Both the position numbers and the translations under genes were made by a program. A stretch of DNA of 64,000 bases from Simkaniaceae bacterium (lineage in GTDB: Bacteria; Chlamydiota; Chlamydiia; Chlamydiales; JACRBE01), in NCBI GenBank assembly GCA_022763045.1, contig JALEGI010000001.1, positions 58,230 through 122,229 on the forward strand, in the 5' to 3' direction. Position 1 is the first letter of the stretch. Every line of letters starts with the position of its first letter. Under the pieces are notes generated by a model. It had not been told where the DNA came from. It searched no databases and saw only the letters and a list, made by a program, of their open reading frames with translations. Below are positions 8,141-15,956 of this stretch, piece after piece.

Positions 8141-9024
8141 AAGTCGGTCACCTGCGTTGCGGAAATTTTGGAAACATCGCCCTCATAAATCAAAGGCGAG
8201 TGTTTTAGTGAAGGATTTGGCGAGGGCACATTTTGGCGCAGCACCCCCTGTCTGGGATCTGACCATAGAGATATGACATGCAGAGGAAAATCTGCATTGA
8301 CGTAGTAGATCACAGATAGCACACCTGAATCGGGAGCAATTAGCGTTTGGCAATGTTCTTTAATGAGGGCAATCATCTCGTGCAAATTCGTGTCGCCACG
8401 CAAATCGATCACCCCAGGCATGTGAAATGAATCATCTTTTTCCATTCCAAACAAAATTACCGGGCGATCAATGCCACTAATTACCTCACGCCACTTTGCT
8501 GCCGGCCAGTTTTTTTCATAGCCGTAAAACTGCCCCGTCTCACTTGAAACGTGCGCGCCCACATATTCACGCCCCTTAAGACCAAAGCGCTTGACCATTG
8601 CATTGAATTTCTCATCCCACTGTAATTTGGGCACAAGAGCTCCAAGCTGCCATTCAAGCCAGCGCGTCGGATCGACCTTTTCTAAAATCAGGTCGAACTC
8701 CTCTTGTCTGCGTCCCATCGCCTCAAGCTCTTCATCGATATGAACAGGAACGCCACGCCGCATTGTTGGACTCGCAAGCACCTCAACATCGCCCAGCAGC
8801 TCAAAACACTCACGCAAATCAATGCGCGTCAATATGGTAATTTTTGCAGCGGGCATTTTCTCAAAAATGCGCATTTTGAGGGCATAGAGACCAAGTGGAA
8901 TGTCGCCCAGCCCGCGGTTCCACAAAATAAGTACGTGCTGTTTGCCCTCTTGCTGGGCCTGTAGTAGCAGCCGATCGAAAGGGTTGGGTAAAAAGCGGCG
9001 AAAAAAGCGCTTTAAATGAGACAT
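8128..9024 (-). CDS. GT9-like glycosyltransferase
   Basis: This 298-residue protein resembles the heptosyltransferase (GT9) fold: an N-terminal VLILWNRGLGDIPLGLYAL that matches the usual R.GDxxxxxP loop, and a C-terminal IAPDSGVLSVIYYVNADFP corresponding to the donor-site NDSGxMHxAxAL motif. The donor motif is altered (D-S-G kept, H lost), so activity or donor may differ from the neighbour WaaF-like enzyme. It overlaps the genes on both sides by 13 bases, which points to co-translation and a shared role in LPS core or surface-glycan assembly. The exact acceptor is unknown. Confidence 0.7.
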   Translation of the reverse strand: MSHLKRFFRRFLPNPFDRLLLQAQQEGKQHVLILWNRGLGDIPLGLYALKMRIFEKMPAAKITILTRIDLRECFELLGDVEVLASPTMRRGVPVHIDEELEAMGRRQEEFDLILEKVDPTRWLEWQLGALVPKLQWDEKFNAMVKRFGLKGREYVGAHVSSETGQFYGYEKNWPAAKWREVISGIDRPVILFGMEKDDSFHMPGVIDLRGDTNLHEMIALIKEHCQTLIAPDSGVLSVIYYVNADFPLHVISLWSDPRQGVLRQNVPSPNPSLKHSPLIYEGDVSKISATQVTDLWKK

Positions 9025-9947
9025 TTTCTTACCTCTTGGTAAACTTCTTCAACTTCTATTTGTTTCATGCAGCGAAAATCAATCGGGCATGTTCGTTTAA
9101 AACAGGGGGAGCAATCGACGCGTTTGTGAATAACCCGACCAAATAGGTAGGGGCCCGTACGTATATCACAAGTCGATCCAAAAATAGCAACAAGTGGCGT
9201 TCTTAGAGCTGCAGCAATGTGCATCGGACCACTATCATTGGTGAGAAAAACATCGCACCGATCGATGAGCTGACAAAGCTCTGTCAGAGTTGTTTTGCCG
9301 CACAGATCAATCACACGCGGTCCCAGCCCCTCACAAATTCCACTAACCAGCTCGCGCATGTCGGGCGTACCAAAATAGACAACTTGAACCGATTCATCTT
9401 TGATGAGCTCTTCAGTCACTGCGCGAAAGCGCTCGGCCGGCCAACACTTTGCTGGGCCATAAGCTGCACCAGGATTCACGCCAATCATCCACTTGCTCTC
9501 TGGCAAATCAAAATTGCCCTCAGGGAATTTCAAACGGGGCACCGCGTGACCAGGCGCTTTAGAAATCAGCTCTTTGTAGGTTTCAACGAGATGCTGCTCC
9601 TTGCCAAAAACCTTGCGCTGGGTAAGCAAAAATCGGCGCCAATCTTTGACATAGCCGAGACGCTCTTTCACTCCCCCTCGAAAAAATTCCCATGCAGATG
9701 AAAACGAATTGGTGAAAAGCACACCGAAATCAAATTGCTCTGCTTTCAAAAAAGCAACGATCTCTTTGCCATGGGCCACAACGCGATCGACACCAATGAG
9801 CCCCTTGGCAATTTCCTTAATTGCACCTGGGCAAATCACCGTTACATGCGCACCCGGATTTTCAACAATCAATTCACTCAGCGCAGCAGTTGCCATGACA
9901 AAGTCACCCAGTGGATTTGGCATCCGCACGACAATTTTCTTCTTCAT
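9012..9947 (-). CDS. waaF: ADP-heptose:LPS heptosyltransferase II-like (GT9)
   Basis: A 311-residue GT9 enzyme expected to add heptose to the LPS inner core at the cytoplasmic membrane face. Signatures: RMPNPLGDFVMATAAL at the N-terminus, GVNPGAAYGPAKCWP in the middle, then LTNDSGPMHIAAALRTP and VAIFGST. The C-terminal cysteine set (CSPCFKRTCPIDFRCM) is typical of RfaF/WaaF. It is the first gene of the overlapping operon that runs to nnr. Chlamydiaceae LPS has only Kdo as core sugar, so this gene argues for a lineage with a longer core. Confidence 0.88.
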   Translation of the reverse strand: MKKKIVVRMPNPLGDFVMATAALSELIVENPGAHVTVICPGAIKEIAKGLIGVDRVVAHGKEIVAFLKAEQFDFGVLFTNSFSSAWEFFRGGVKERLGYVKDWRRFLLTQRKVFGKEQHLVETYKELISKAPGHAVPRLKFPEGNFDLPESKWMIGVNPGAAYGPAKCWPAERFRAVTEELIKDESVQVVYFGTPDMRELVSGICEGLGPRVIDLCGKTTLTELCQLIDRCDVFLTNDSGPMHIAAALRTPLVAIFGSTCDIRTGPYLFGRVIHKRVDCSPCFKRTCPIDFRCMKQIEVEEVYQEVRKCLI

Positions 9948-10004
9948 GTAGGCGATGTTAACATCTTCAGGAAAAATGTGCGAGCATGCTATACCTCTTG
10001 GATT

Positions 10005-10490
10005 ATGGATGAAATCATTTTAGGAATCGATCCGGGCACAGCCTGCACAGGTTACGGACTCATAACGCGTCGTGGAAACCAACTTGCTGTTATTAGCTAC
10101 GGAGTGATCCGCACCAAACCCAAAGAGCCAAATCCCCAGCGCTACTACCACATTTTTAATGAGCTAGAAAAAATTATTCTCAAATACAAACCCGTTGCGA
10201 CTTCAATTGAGACGCAATACGTCGATAAAAATGTGCAAAGCGCTCTCAAACTCGGCATGGCACGTTGCGCCGCCACCCTAGCGAGCGTGAAAAATGGCCT
10301 CCCCGTTTTTGAGTATGCGCCAAGCAAAGCCAAAATAGCCATCACCGGCAAAGGCAATGCCAGCAAACACCAGGTGCAGCAAATGACCTTGATGCTGCTC
10401 AACCTGAAAGAACCCCCCCCCGAAGATGCCGCCGACGCCCTTGCGCTTGCCATCTGCCACTGCCAAAACAGAAGGAAACTCCATGTTTGA
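10005..10490 (+). CDS. ruvC: Holliday junction endonuclease RuvC
   Basis: 161 residues, the normal size. It resolves Holliday junctions as a dimer together with RuvAB. The catalytic acidic residues are visible: Asp in LGIDPGTACTGYG, Glu in SIETQYVDKN, and the pair in PEDAADALALA near the C-terminus. The junction-contact segment YAPSKAKIAITGKGNA is present. The ATG at 10005 was chosen because the protein then begins directly at the conserved first strand (MDEIILGIDPG). The in-frame upstream extension back to 9735 covers the waaF 5' end and has no homology to RuvC. The stop overlaps the ruvA start by eight bases. Confidence 0.93.
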   Translation: MDEIILGIDPGTACTGYGLITRRGNQLAVISYGVIRTKPKEPNPQRYYHIFNELEKIILKYKPVATSIETQYVDKNVQSALKLGMARCAATLASVKNGLPVFEYAPSKAKIAITGKGNASKHQVQQMTLMLLNLKEPPPEDAADALALAICHCQNRRKLHV

Positions 10491-11070
10491 ATTCATCAAA
10501 GGAACGCTTGTCGAAATCTACCCAACCCACGCCGTCGTTGAAACCGGTGGAATTGGCTACCTCATTCACATTCCCCTATCCACCTTCACCAATGCGCCAA
10601 AGCTCGGAGAAAAATGCCAGTTTTTCCTCACTGCCATTTACCGCGAAGATTCGCAACGTCTCTTTGGCTTTACAGAGAGAGAAGAGCGCGAACTCTTCCT
10701 CAAAGTGAGCGACATTTCGGGCATCGGTCCCAAAACAGCGCTCGCGCTCATCGGCCACCTCTCCGTCTCCGACCTTATCTTCGCCGTGCAGCACCACAAC
10801 GCCAAGCTCATCTCCCAAGTTCCCGGTATCGGCAAAAAAACAGCCGAGCGCCTCATCGTTGAGTTGCAAGATAAAATTAAAGGGCTGAAGCCAAAAGCCA
10901 CCCGCCCCTCAGCGATTGAAGACCACCAATCGGGAGACGCCCTCAGCGCACTCCTTAACCTTGGCTATTCACTACCCGTTGCGCAAAAAGCGGTGGAAAA
11001 AGCCAAAGAGGATGCCACAGACGATTGCGCCTTACCGCAATTGATCACAAAAGCGCTGAAATTTGTCTAA
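10483..11070 (+). CDS. ruvA: Holliday junction helicase subunit RuvA
   Basis: 195 residues. RuvA binds the four-way junction and loads RuvB. The N-terminal OB-fold (MFEFIKGTLVEI, GGIGYLIHIP), the conserved LFGFT turn and two helix-hairpin-helix motifs (SGIGPKTALALIG and PGIGKKTAERLIVELQDK) are clear. The C-terminal RuvB-contact domain (ALSALLNLGYS, A..A...A) is also visible. Start at 10483 is set by GGA upstream and the family N-terminus. It overlaps ruvC by eight bases, so the pair is co-translated. A degenerate copy of the palindromic element begins a few bases after the stop. Confidence 0.94.
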   Translation: MFEFIKGTLVEIYPTHAVVETGGIGYLIHIPLSTFTNAPKLGEKCQFFLTAIYREDSQRLFGFTEREERELFLKVSDISGIGPKTALALIGHLSVSDLIFAVQHHNAKLISQVPGIGKKTAERLIVELQDKIKGLKPKATRPSAIEDHQSGDALSALLNLGYSLPVAQKAVEKAKEDATDDCALPQLITKALKFV

Positions 11071-11074
11071 AATT

Positions 11075-11114
11075 CCTGGCTTTACAGAGAGAAGAAGTTA
11101 GCTTATAAAGCGGC
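11075..11114 (-). repeat. Palindromic element copy 3a (degenerate)
   Basis: Half-site CTGGCTTTACAGAGA, spacer AGAAGTT, then AGCTTATAAAGCGGC. The left arm has one change (G to A) and the right arm is lost after GCGGC. It begins directly after the ruvA stop. A complete copy (3b) in the same direction follows about 150 bases on, with an inverted-repeat element between them. Confidence 0.75.
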
Positions 11115-11134
11115 AAGCCGTTTTGCGAGTACGT

Positions 11135-11256
11135 GATTTTTCAAAAACTGCCAGAGTGACTGAAATGCAAGTAGCGCGACGCAGTCCAATAGTCTAAGCT
11201 ATTGGCGAAGAGAGCTGCGCCGCAGATCGGTTACTATGGTCGGTTTTTGCAAAATC
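11135..11256. repeat. MITE-like long inverted repeat
   Basis: About 122 bases with imperfect terminal inverted repeats. The left end GATTTTTCAAAAACTG pairs with the right end, whose reverse complement is GATTTTGCAAAAACCG (14 of 16 match), and the pairing continues more weakly inward. At the centre is a perfect hairpin, CCAATAG and CTATTGG around TCTAAG (11185-11205), flanked by GCGACGCAG and CTGCGCCGC that also partly pair. It has no room for a gene. The shape fits a miniature inverted-repeat element or a structured RNA. I see no second copy in the window. Confidence 0.55.
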
Positions 11257-11261
11257 CAAGG

Positions 11262-11286
11262 ACTTGTAAAGCGGCTTTACAAGCTA
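11262..11286 (-). repeat. Palindromic element copy 3b
   Basis: Inverted repeat ACTTGTAAAGC, G, GCTTTACAAGCT with central G, lacking the half-site. Its right end supplies the TAG stop (CTAGCTTG read on the minus strand) of the unknown gene that ends at 11284. Confidence 0.8.
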
Positions 11287-11673
11287 GATTTCATCAATTA
11301 GATTGCTGAAATAATCCTTTGCTTGGGTGATCGAATGAATGAAATCGTGCGCATTATTGATTCGTATATCGTGGGAGGCAATCACAAGCGGTTGGAGGTG
11401 AAGATTGTAGGTGTCGCGCGCATCATTTATATGTGTATTATTTTGCATCTGCTGAAAAACTTGCTGCAAACTCGAGTAGGAGCCAAGCACCTGGGAAACG
11501 CGCTTGTCTATCTTCTTTTCACTGTAGAGATCAGAAGTCGATAGGGAATCAATGAGCTTGTCCATGTGCCCAAGCAGCTTAGTCCCCTCAGACTTTGCCT
11601 TGTCTCGCAGCGCACCTGGATCCATCGATTCATAATACGATCCACTGTTTGATGAAACACCAAATATTCCCAA
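11284..11673 (-). CDS. Hypothetical small protein
   Basis: Up to 129 residues, not recognised. No signal peptide or membrane segment. The N-terminus is Ser/Gly-rich; the rest is predicted helical and polar (HMDKLIDSLSTSDLY, SSLQQVFQQMQNN). The longest reading uses a TTG start at 11673. A TATAAT on the minus strand at 11680-11675 would place transcription start downstream of that TTG, so the ATG at 11625 (Met17) is an equally good start. Neither has a clear Shine-Dalgarno. The TAG stop is part of palindromic element copy 3b. Confidence 0.5.
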   Translation of the reverse strand: MGIFGVSSNSGSYYESMDPGALRDKAKSEGTKLLGHMDKLIDSLSTSDLYSEKKIDKRVSQVLGSYSSLQQVFQQMQNNTHINDARDTYNLHLQPLVIASHDIRINNAHDFIHSITQAKDYFSNLIDEI

Positions 11674-11768
11674 AATTATACAAAATCCATTTAGAAAGAA
11701 TTACTAAACTAATTATTATCATATATTAATAATATTATAAAGCTCGATTTTGTTTGTTTTTAGTCTGA

Positions 11769-11797
11769 TTGCCAAATACTCCTAAGGTTGTTATAGT
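11769..11797 (+). promoter_or_regulatory. Putative housekeeping promoter of mnmE
   Basis: TTGCCA (11769-11774) and TATAGT (11792-11797) with a 17-base spacer. Transcription would start about 11804, only a few bases before the ATG at 11810, which would give an almost leaderless mRNA. No Shine-Dalgarno is visible there. Confidence 0.6.
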
Positions 11798-11809
11798 TAT
11801 GCCCTAATT

Positions 11810-13153
11810 ATGAATACGCACAACGATACAATCGCGGCAATTGCTACGGCACCCGGCAACGGCGGGGTGGCGATTATCCGCATTTCAGGTGAGAAAGCGG
11901 TTGAAATTGCAGATGCGCTTTTTGCACGCTCAGTTGAGAAGATGCCCTCGCATACGGTAAGATTCGGCAAATTTCACTCAATTGCGGGCGAATTTATCGA
12001 TGAGGTGCTGATCGTTGTGATGCGCGCTCCGACAACATATACTGGTGAGGATGTTGTTGAGGTTCACTGCCATGGGGGCCGCTTAATTACCAAGCGTGTT
12101 CTTCAGGCGATCTTGGATGCGGGAGCTCTTCCTGCCGGACCTGGTGATTTCACCCGTCGGGCCTTTTTAAACGGCCGCATCGACCTCACGCGTGCTGAGG
12201 CGATCCAAGAGGTGATCGGCGCGCAAAACGAGCGCTCACTGGCTGCAGCCCGGGAACATTTGGCTGGCTACCTTGCCAAGGCGATTACAGCTTTTCAGCG
12301 TAAGCTAGCCGACGTGACTGCGATTGTTGAGGCGTGGGTCGATTACCCGGAAGAGGGGCTCGAATATGCGACTCCAAGTGAACTTATCTCAGCTTTGGAA
12401 GACATTAAAGGGGAAATGGAGGGACTTACAGAGACCTTCCACGATGGAAAAATTATTTCCGAGGGGCTCTCCCTTTGTCTACTTGGCGCTCCCAATGTCG
12501 GGAAATCATCGCTGATGAACGCCCTTTTGGGGCGCGACCGGGCAATTGTCACTCATATTGCTGGGACGACGCGCGACCTTCTTGAGGAGCCGCTACGCAT
12601 TGGTGATTTGCACTTCCAACTCACAGACACTGCGGGAATCCGCACGACGACTGACATCATTGAACAAGAGGGAATCCGCCGCTCAAAATCGACTGCGATG
12701 GAGGCAGACATTATTCTTTGTTTGCTCGACTCATCTCGCCATCTCACCGATGAGGAATCGATTTTACTGAGCTCGCTTCCTCCTGAAAAAACAGTGGTTG
12801 TTTGGAATAAAAGTGATTTAGCCACTGAATTGCAAACGGTGAATTTCCCCATTGAAGTACGCATCTCAGCCAAAACCGGTTCCAATCTCGAAAATCTCAA
12901 AAAGGTGATCAATGAGAAGTTCTGCCCATCTGCCAAACCGCTAACCCTTACAAGTGAGCGCCACTACCGGGCGTTGACGCGCTCACTCACCTCGCTCTCC
13001 TCAGCGATTTCAGGTCTAAAAGATGGCATCTCTCCTGACCTACTTGCCTCCGATCTGCGCGCCTCGCTGCACCACCTCTCAACAATTATCGGCATCGACG
13101 TCACAGAGGAGATTCTTTCGGCAATTTTCTCAAAATTCTGCGTAGGAAAGTGA
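11810..13153 (+). CDS. mnmE: tRNA modification GTPase MnmE
   Basis: 447 residues, full length. With MnmG it makes the cmnm5 modification at wobble U34 of several tRNAs. The N-terminal tetrahydrofolate-binding domain begins IAAIATAPGNGGVAIIRISG. The GTPase domain in the middle has G1 GAPNVGKSS, G2 GTTRD, G3 DTAG and G4 NKSD. The C-terminus ends FCVGK, the essential Cys-containing motif (usually FCIGK). The partner gene mnmG is also in this window at 48151. It overlaps nth by one base (TGATG), so the two are coupled. Confidence 0.96.
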   Translation: MNTHNDTIAAIATAPGNGGVAIIRISGEKAVEIADALFARSVEKMPSHTVRFGKFHSIAGEFIDEVLIVVMRAPTTYTGEDVVEVHCHGGRLITKRVLQAILDAGALPAGPGDFTRRAFLNGRIDLTRAEAIQEVIGAQNERSLAAAREHLAGYLAKAITAFQRKLADVTAIVEAWVDYPEEGLEYATPSELISALEDIKGEMEGLTETFHDGKIISEGLSLCLLGAPNVGKSSLMNALLGRDRAIVTHIAGTTRDLLEEPLRIGDLHFQLTDTAGIRTTTDIIEQEGIRRSKSTAMEADIILCLLDSSRHLTDEESILLSSLPPEKTVVVWNKSDLATELQTVNFPIEVRISAKTGSNLENLKKVINEKFCPSAKPLTLTSERHYRALTRSLTSLSSAISGLKDGISPDLLASDLRASLHHLSTIIGIDVTEEILSAIFSKFCVGK

Positions 13154-13758
13154 TGCTAACCCCTGAAAAAATTCACACAATTTTAGAAGAGCACTTTCCA
13201 GACCCACAAATTCCGCTCGACCACAAAGATCCCTACACCCTTCTTGTAGCAGTTTTGCTCTCTGCACAATGCACCGATAAACGCGTGAACGAGGTCACGC
13301 CTGCACTTTTTGCGCGAGCAGATACCCCAAGAGCTATGGCAAAAGTCCCTGTGGAAGAAATTGAAACGCTCATTCGTCCCTGTGGACTTGCTCCAACAAA
13401 AGCAAAAGCGATACGCGGACTCTCAGAAATTCTCGTTGAAAAACACAACTCGATCGTCCCCAACACATTTGAAGAGCTCGAAGCTCTTCCAGGGGTGGGG
13501 CACAAAACCGCCTCAGTTGTCATGATCCAAGCCTTTCACATCCCCGCATTCCCCGTTGACACCCACATTCACCGCTGCGCCAAGCGCTGGGGCCTATCTG
13601 ATGGGAAAAACGTGCAAAAAACGGAAGCCGATCTTAAACGCGCCTTCCCCAAAAGCTCCTGGGAAAAGCTGCACCTGCAAATTATCCTATTTGCGCGAGA
13701 ATTTTGCCCTGCAAGAAGCCATACTACTGCCAATTGCCCTATTTGCTCGAAAATTTAG
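13153..13758 (+). CDS. nth: Endonuclease III (DNA glycosylase/AP lyase)
   Basis: 201 residues from the ATG at 13153, which has AGGA upstream. It removes oxidised pyrimidines from DNA. The helix-hairpin-helix LPGVGHKTASVV carries the catalytic Lys, and PVDTHIHR carries the catalytic Asp. LLSAQCTDKRVN is also typical. The usual iron-sulfur motif C-x6-C-x2-C-x5-C is changed: here the tail reads C-x9-C-x2-C and ends three residues later, so the fourth Cys is missing. The cluster may be absent or held differently. The nth-mnmE neighbourhood matches Chlamydiaceae. Confidence 0.9.
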   Translation: MLTPEKIHTILEEHFPDPQIPLDHKDPYTLLVAVLLSAQCTDKRVNEVTPALFARADTPRAMAKVPVEEIETLIRPCGLAPTKAKAIRGLSEILVEKHNSIVPNTFEELEALPGVGHKTASVVMIQAFHIPAFPVDTHIHRCAKRWGLSDGKNVQKTEADLKRAFPKSSWEKLHLQIILFAREFCPARSHTTANCPICSKI

Positions 13759-13826
13759 ATTCGATTAAGTATTCACAAAAATTGCCCTCTCCAAGTATCC
13801 TATCCTACCTTTCAAGGAGAAATCAC

Positions 13827-14699
13827 ATGGCAATAGCACCTATTTTTCAACCAGAGTTAGTGACAGACAGAATATTGAGCAAAGTACCATGTCAAGTGCA
13901 TCCGACAGTCCCACCCGAAATGCTACGCTATGTGAAGTTTATTCTCAGAACAATTGCCACCCAAATGTTAAAGGGGAAATCCACAGTTAATATTGAACAC
14001 ACAAATTCAAACGCTCATCAATATGAGTTTTCATCACCATCTGAAAGTGCTTGGTTTGATAAAAACGTTGTTAAATTCGCATCTAAAATACTAAGCCCCC
14101 TTTTGACAAAAGAAGGAATTTTCCCGAAGCCTTTAGAAACTATGATCACCTTCTCTTGGCATCCAAGTGCTGCTTTAAAAATCGATTTTCAACCAAGACG
14201 AGTACCTAAATTCTCTGCGCGCCCCCTTGCTCCCGAGAAGCTTAGAGCTGAAGTACGCGACCAGCGCAACACACGACTTGCCATTACCTGTATTCAAGAT
14301 GGTTACACCCACCTTGTGCATCAAATGATGATTCGAAACTTATCGTATAAATTTTCGGCGTATACAGACGGAAAACTAATGCATATCCCAGGAATTGTAA
14401 ATCAGATAGGACTACTTTCACTTCTGCACTATATCTACGGAGCACATTTTGAAATTAACCAAAGCAACGCGGTTCAACTGCTAAAATGCAGTCTCAGTAT
14501 GGAAATTCCGAACCTAGCAAACGCCTGTATCGCTTTCTTTGTTAAGGAAAGAAGTCATGTTCCTCTAGACATTTTGCGTGTGATTGCAAACGATTTTCTA
14601 CATTATGGTCACGAATCGTGTAGCAGGTATTTCGAGCGTGTGATTGCAAACAGAAAAGCCGTTGAGGCTAGCTTCCTTTCATGGCATGCAACTGCCTAA
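13827..14699 (+). CDS. BTB/POZ-like protein, candidate effector
   Basis: 290 residues; start fixed by AAGGAG ahead of the ATG at 13827. Residues about 196-243 (LLSLLHYIYGAHFEINQSNA and the following QLLKCSLSMEIPNLANACIA) closely follow the second half of a BTB/POZ fold: a helix ending in IY, a short hydrophilic turn, then two helices with L..A..L.I..L..AC. A helical stretch resembling the start of a BACK region follows. The first half of a BTB domain is not clear, and residues 1-150 are unrecognised. BTB proteins act as Cullin-3 adaptors in eukaryotes, and expansions of such genes are known in amoeba-associated Chlamydiae. It is inserted between nth and psd, genes that are close neighbours in Chlamydiaceae. 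No secretion signal is visible, but type III signals are hard to see. Confidence 0.55.
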   Translation: MAIAPIFQPELVTDRILSKVPCQVHPTVPPEMLRYVKFILRTIATQMLKGKSTVNIEHTNSNAHQYEFSSPSESAWFDKNVVKFASKILSPLLTKEGIFPKPLETMITFSWHPSAALKIDFQPRRVPKFSARPLAPEKLRAEVRDQRNTRLAITCIQDGYTHLVHQMMIRNLSYKFSAYTDGKLMHIPGIVNQIGLLSLLHYIYGAHFEINQSNAVQLLKCSLSMEIPNLANACIAFFVKERSHVPLDILRVIANDFLHYGHESCSRYFERVIANRKAVEASFLSWHATA

Positions 14700-14961
14700 T
14701 TTGTCTGTGGCTTTTTGAGACAGCTGTGAGGATCATCCCAAGAAGGGTGATTGGCAGAATTGCGATTGCAATAATCGATAGTATGGCCCTCCCACATAGG
14801 CAGAGCTCATCACCCTCTTCGCGGTAGGTCACTCCACCTTCAAACTGATGGTAGCGTTTGCCCCAAGCAAGCTGCGCGATTTTGCCAAGGCTCGTTCCCC
14901 AGCGCATCTGGCAATCTGATTTGACCTGTTGTGACGAATAAATATTTAAAATTTTACACAT
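14668..14961 (-). CDS. Hypothetical small membrane protein
   Basis: 97 residues from an ATG at 14961 with GGAAG six bases upstream. The first part is polar with several Cys. Near the C-terminus is one strong membrane segment (ILSIIAIAILPITLLGMIL) followed by a short basic tail (SKSHRQIRQ). Not recognised. It converges with and overlaps the end of the BTB-like gene by 32 bases. It lies downstream of psd on the same strand, separated by palindromic element copy 4. Confidence 0.55.
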   Translation of the reverse strand: MCKILNIYSSQQVKSDCQMRWGTSLGKIAQLAWGKRYHQFEGGVTYREEGDELCLCGRAILSIIAIAILPITLLGMILTAVSKSHRQIRQLHAMKGS

Positions 14962-15024
14962 AACGCTTCCAATTTTTGGAGGCAGTATACGGCATGGCAA
15001 AAATAGACGCAAATCGTAAAAAAT

Positions 15025-15077
15025 TCTTGGCTTTACAGAGACAAAAAATTAGCTTGTAAAGCGGCTTTACAAGCTAA
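15025..15077 (-). repeat. Palindromic element copy 4 (overlaps psd stop)
   Basis: Half-site TTGGCTTTACAGAGA, spacer CAAAAAATT, inverted repeat at 15051-15075 with central G and complete 12-base arms. It supplies the last codons and stop of psd (CTT AGC TTG TAA). On the minus strand the hairpin is followed by AATTTTTTG, placed correctly to end psd transcripts. Confidence 0.9.
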
Positions 15078-15906
15078 GTGGAGTGCCCATTTTGGCGTAA
15101 ATTTCTCGATTTTCATTCTCAAGTAAATCCTTGGCAAAGTCGACGCGCCCCTTTTCAAAAAGCATTAAGACTGCTGATCCACCAAAAGAAAAATAGCCCT
15201 TTTCATCTCCCTTTTTGCGCTCTCCAGGAGTATAGGTTTGTGTGATCGAGCCGACGTTTGTTGCCCCCACCTCAATATAGTAGATCGAGCCAAACTCAGT
15301 TTCAAGCTCAGTCACGACGCGCTTATTCTCCCAAAGTGTTTTGAGTCGGGGCAAAAGGGCAATGGGATTCACCGACTCGAGCACGCCATTTTTGAGTTCA
15401 AAATCCTTGGCTTTACAGTGACAAGGAAAGTGAAAGCGGTGGTAGTCAACAGGGGCCAATCGGGCCATCAAAAGATCGCCCGAGCAGGGTTTGCCCACAA
15501 GAGCTCCAAGATTAAACTTCTGCCCCTTGACCTCAATTTCATCGGCATTGCGAAAGAGCCGATAGCGCCCATCACACGGCATAACCAGAGCTGATGAGGC
15601 AAGCGGGCGTGCCTCAGGCTTTAGTTTTCGAATAAAAAAATCATTAAACGAGGAAAACTCTGTTTTTTCAAACTCACTCGAATTGACATTAAATTTTTTA
15701 ATAAATGGAACGACTTTCGATTTGGTTATCGGCAAAGATTGCACCGCACCATAAAGCCAAGAAAAAAATTTACTTTTACAGTAAAAAAAGCGGATCAATT
15801 TTCCAATAAACCCTGAACTATATAGAAATTCTAAGAAAAATTTGCCATAAATTTGCTCTTCTCTTAGTGAGCGGCTCTCTCTATCGAAAAAAATCACTTT
15901 ATTCAT
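15067..15906 (-). CDS. psd: Phosphatidylserine decarboxylase proenzyme
   Basis: 279 residues from an ATG at 15906 with AGGAG upstream; a longer in-frame ATG at 15942 has no ribosome site. It makes phosphatidylethanolamine at the inner membrane. Visible family features: DFFIRKLKPEARP, MPCDGRY, VDYHRFHFP (catalytic His), NVGSI, and FGGSAV, where self-cleavage at the Ser makes the pyruvoyl cofactor. The last residues SL and the TAA come from palindromic element copy 4. It is divergent from secA, as the psd-secA neighbourhood in Chlamydiaceae suggests. Confidence 0.93.
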   Translation of the reverse strand: MNKVIFFDRESRSLREEQIYGKFFLEFLYSSGFIGKLIRFFYCKSKFFSWLYGAVQSLPITKSKVVPFIKKFNVNSSEFEKTEFSSFNDFFIRKLKPEARPLASSALVMPCDGRYRLFRNADEIEVKGQKFNLGALVGKPCSGDLLMARLAPVDYHRFHFPCHCKAKDFELKNGVLESVNPIALLPRLKTLWENKRVVTELETEFGSIYYIEVGATNVGSITQTYTPGERKKGDEKGYFSFGGSAVLMLFEKGRVDFAKDLLENENREIYAKMGTPLSL

Positions 15907-15920
15907 GTTGTCGGCTCCTG

Positions 15921-15926
15921 TATAAT
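15921..15926 (+). promoter_or_regulatory. Putative secA -10 box
   Basis: TATAAT at 15921-15926, 30 bases before the secA ATG, with a weak TTTATT at the -35 position. It falls in the short gap between divergent psd and secA starts, next to the psd ribosome site. Confidence 0.4.
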
Positions 15927-15956
15927 CGGATTGAAAATTCATGCATTTGGTGAAAT

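Noticed and set aside
9735..10004. N-terminal extension of RuvC by 90 residues.
   Set aside because: It is antisense to waaF and has no similarity to RuvC; the conserved first strand begins at 10005.
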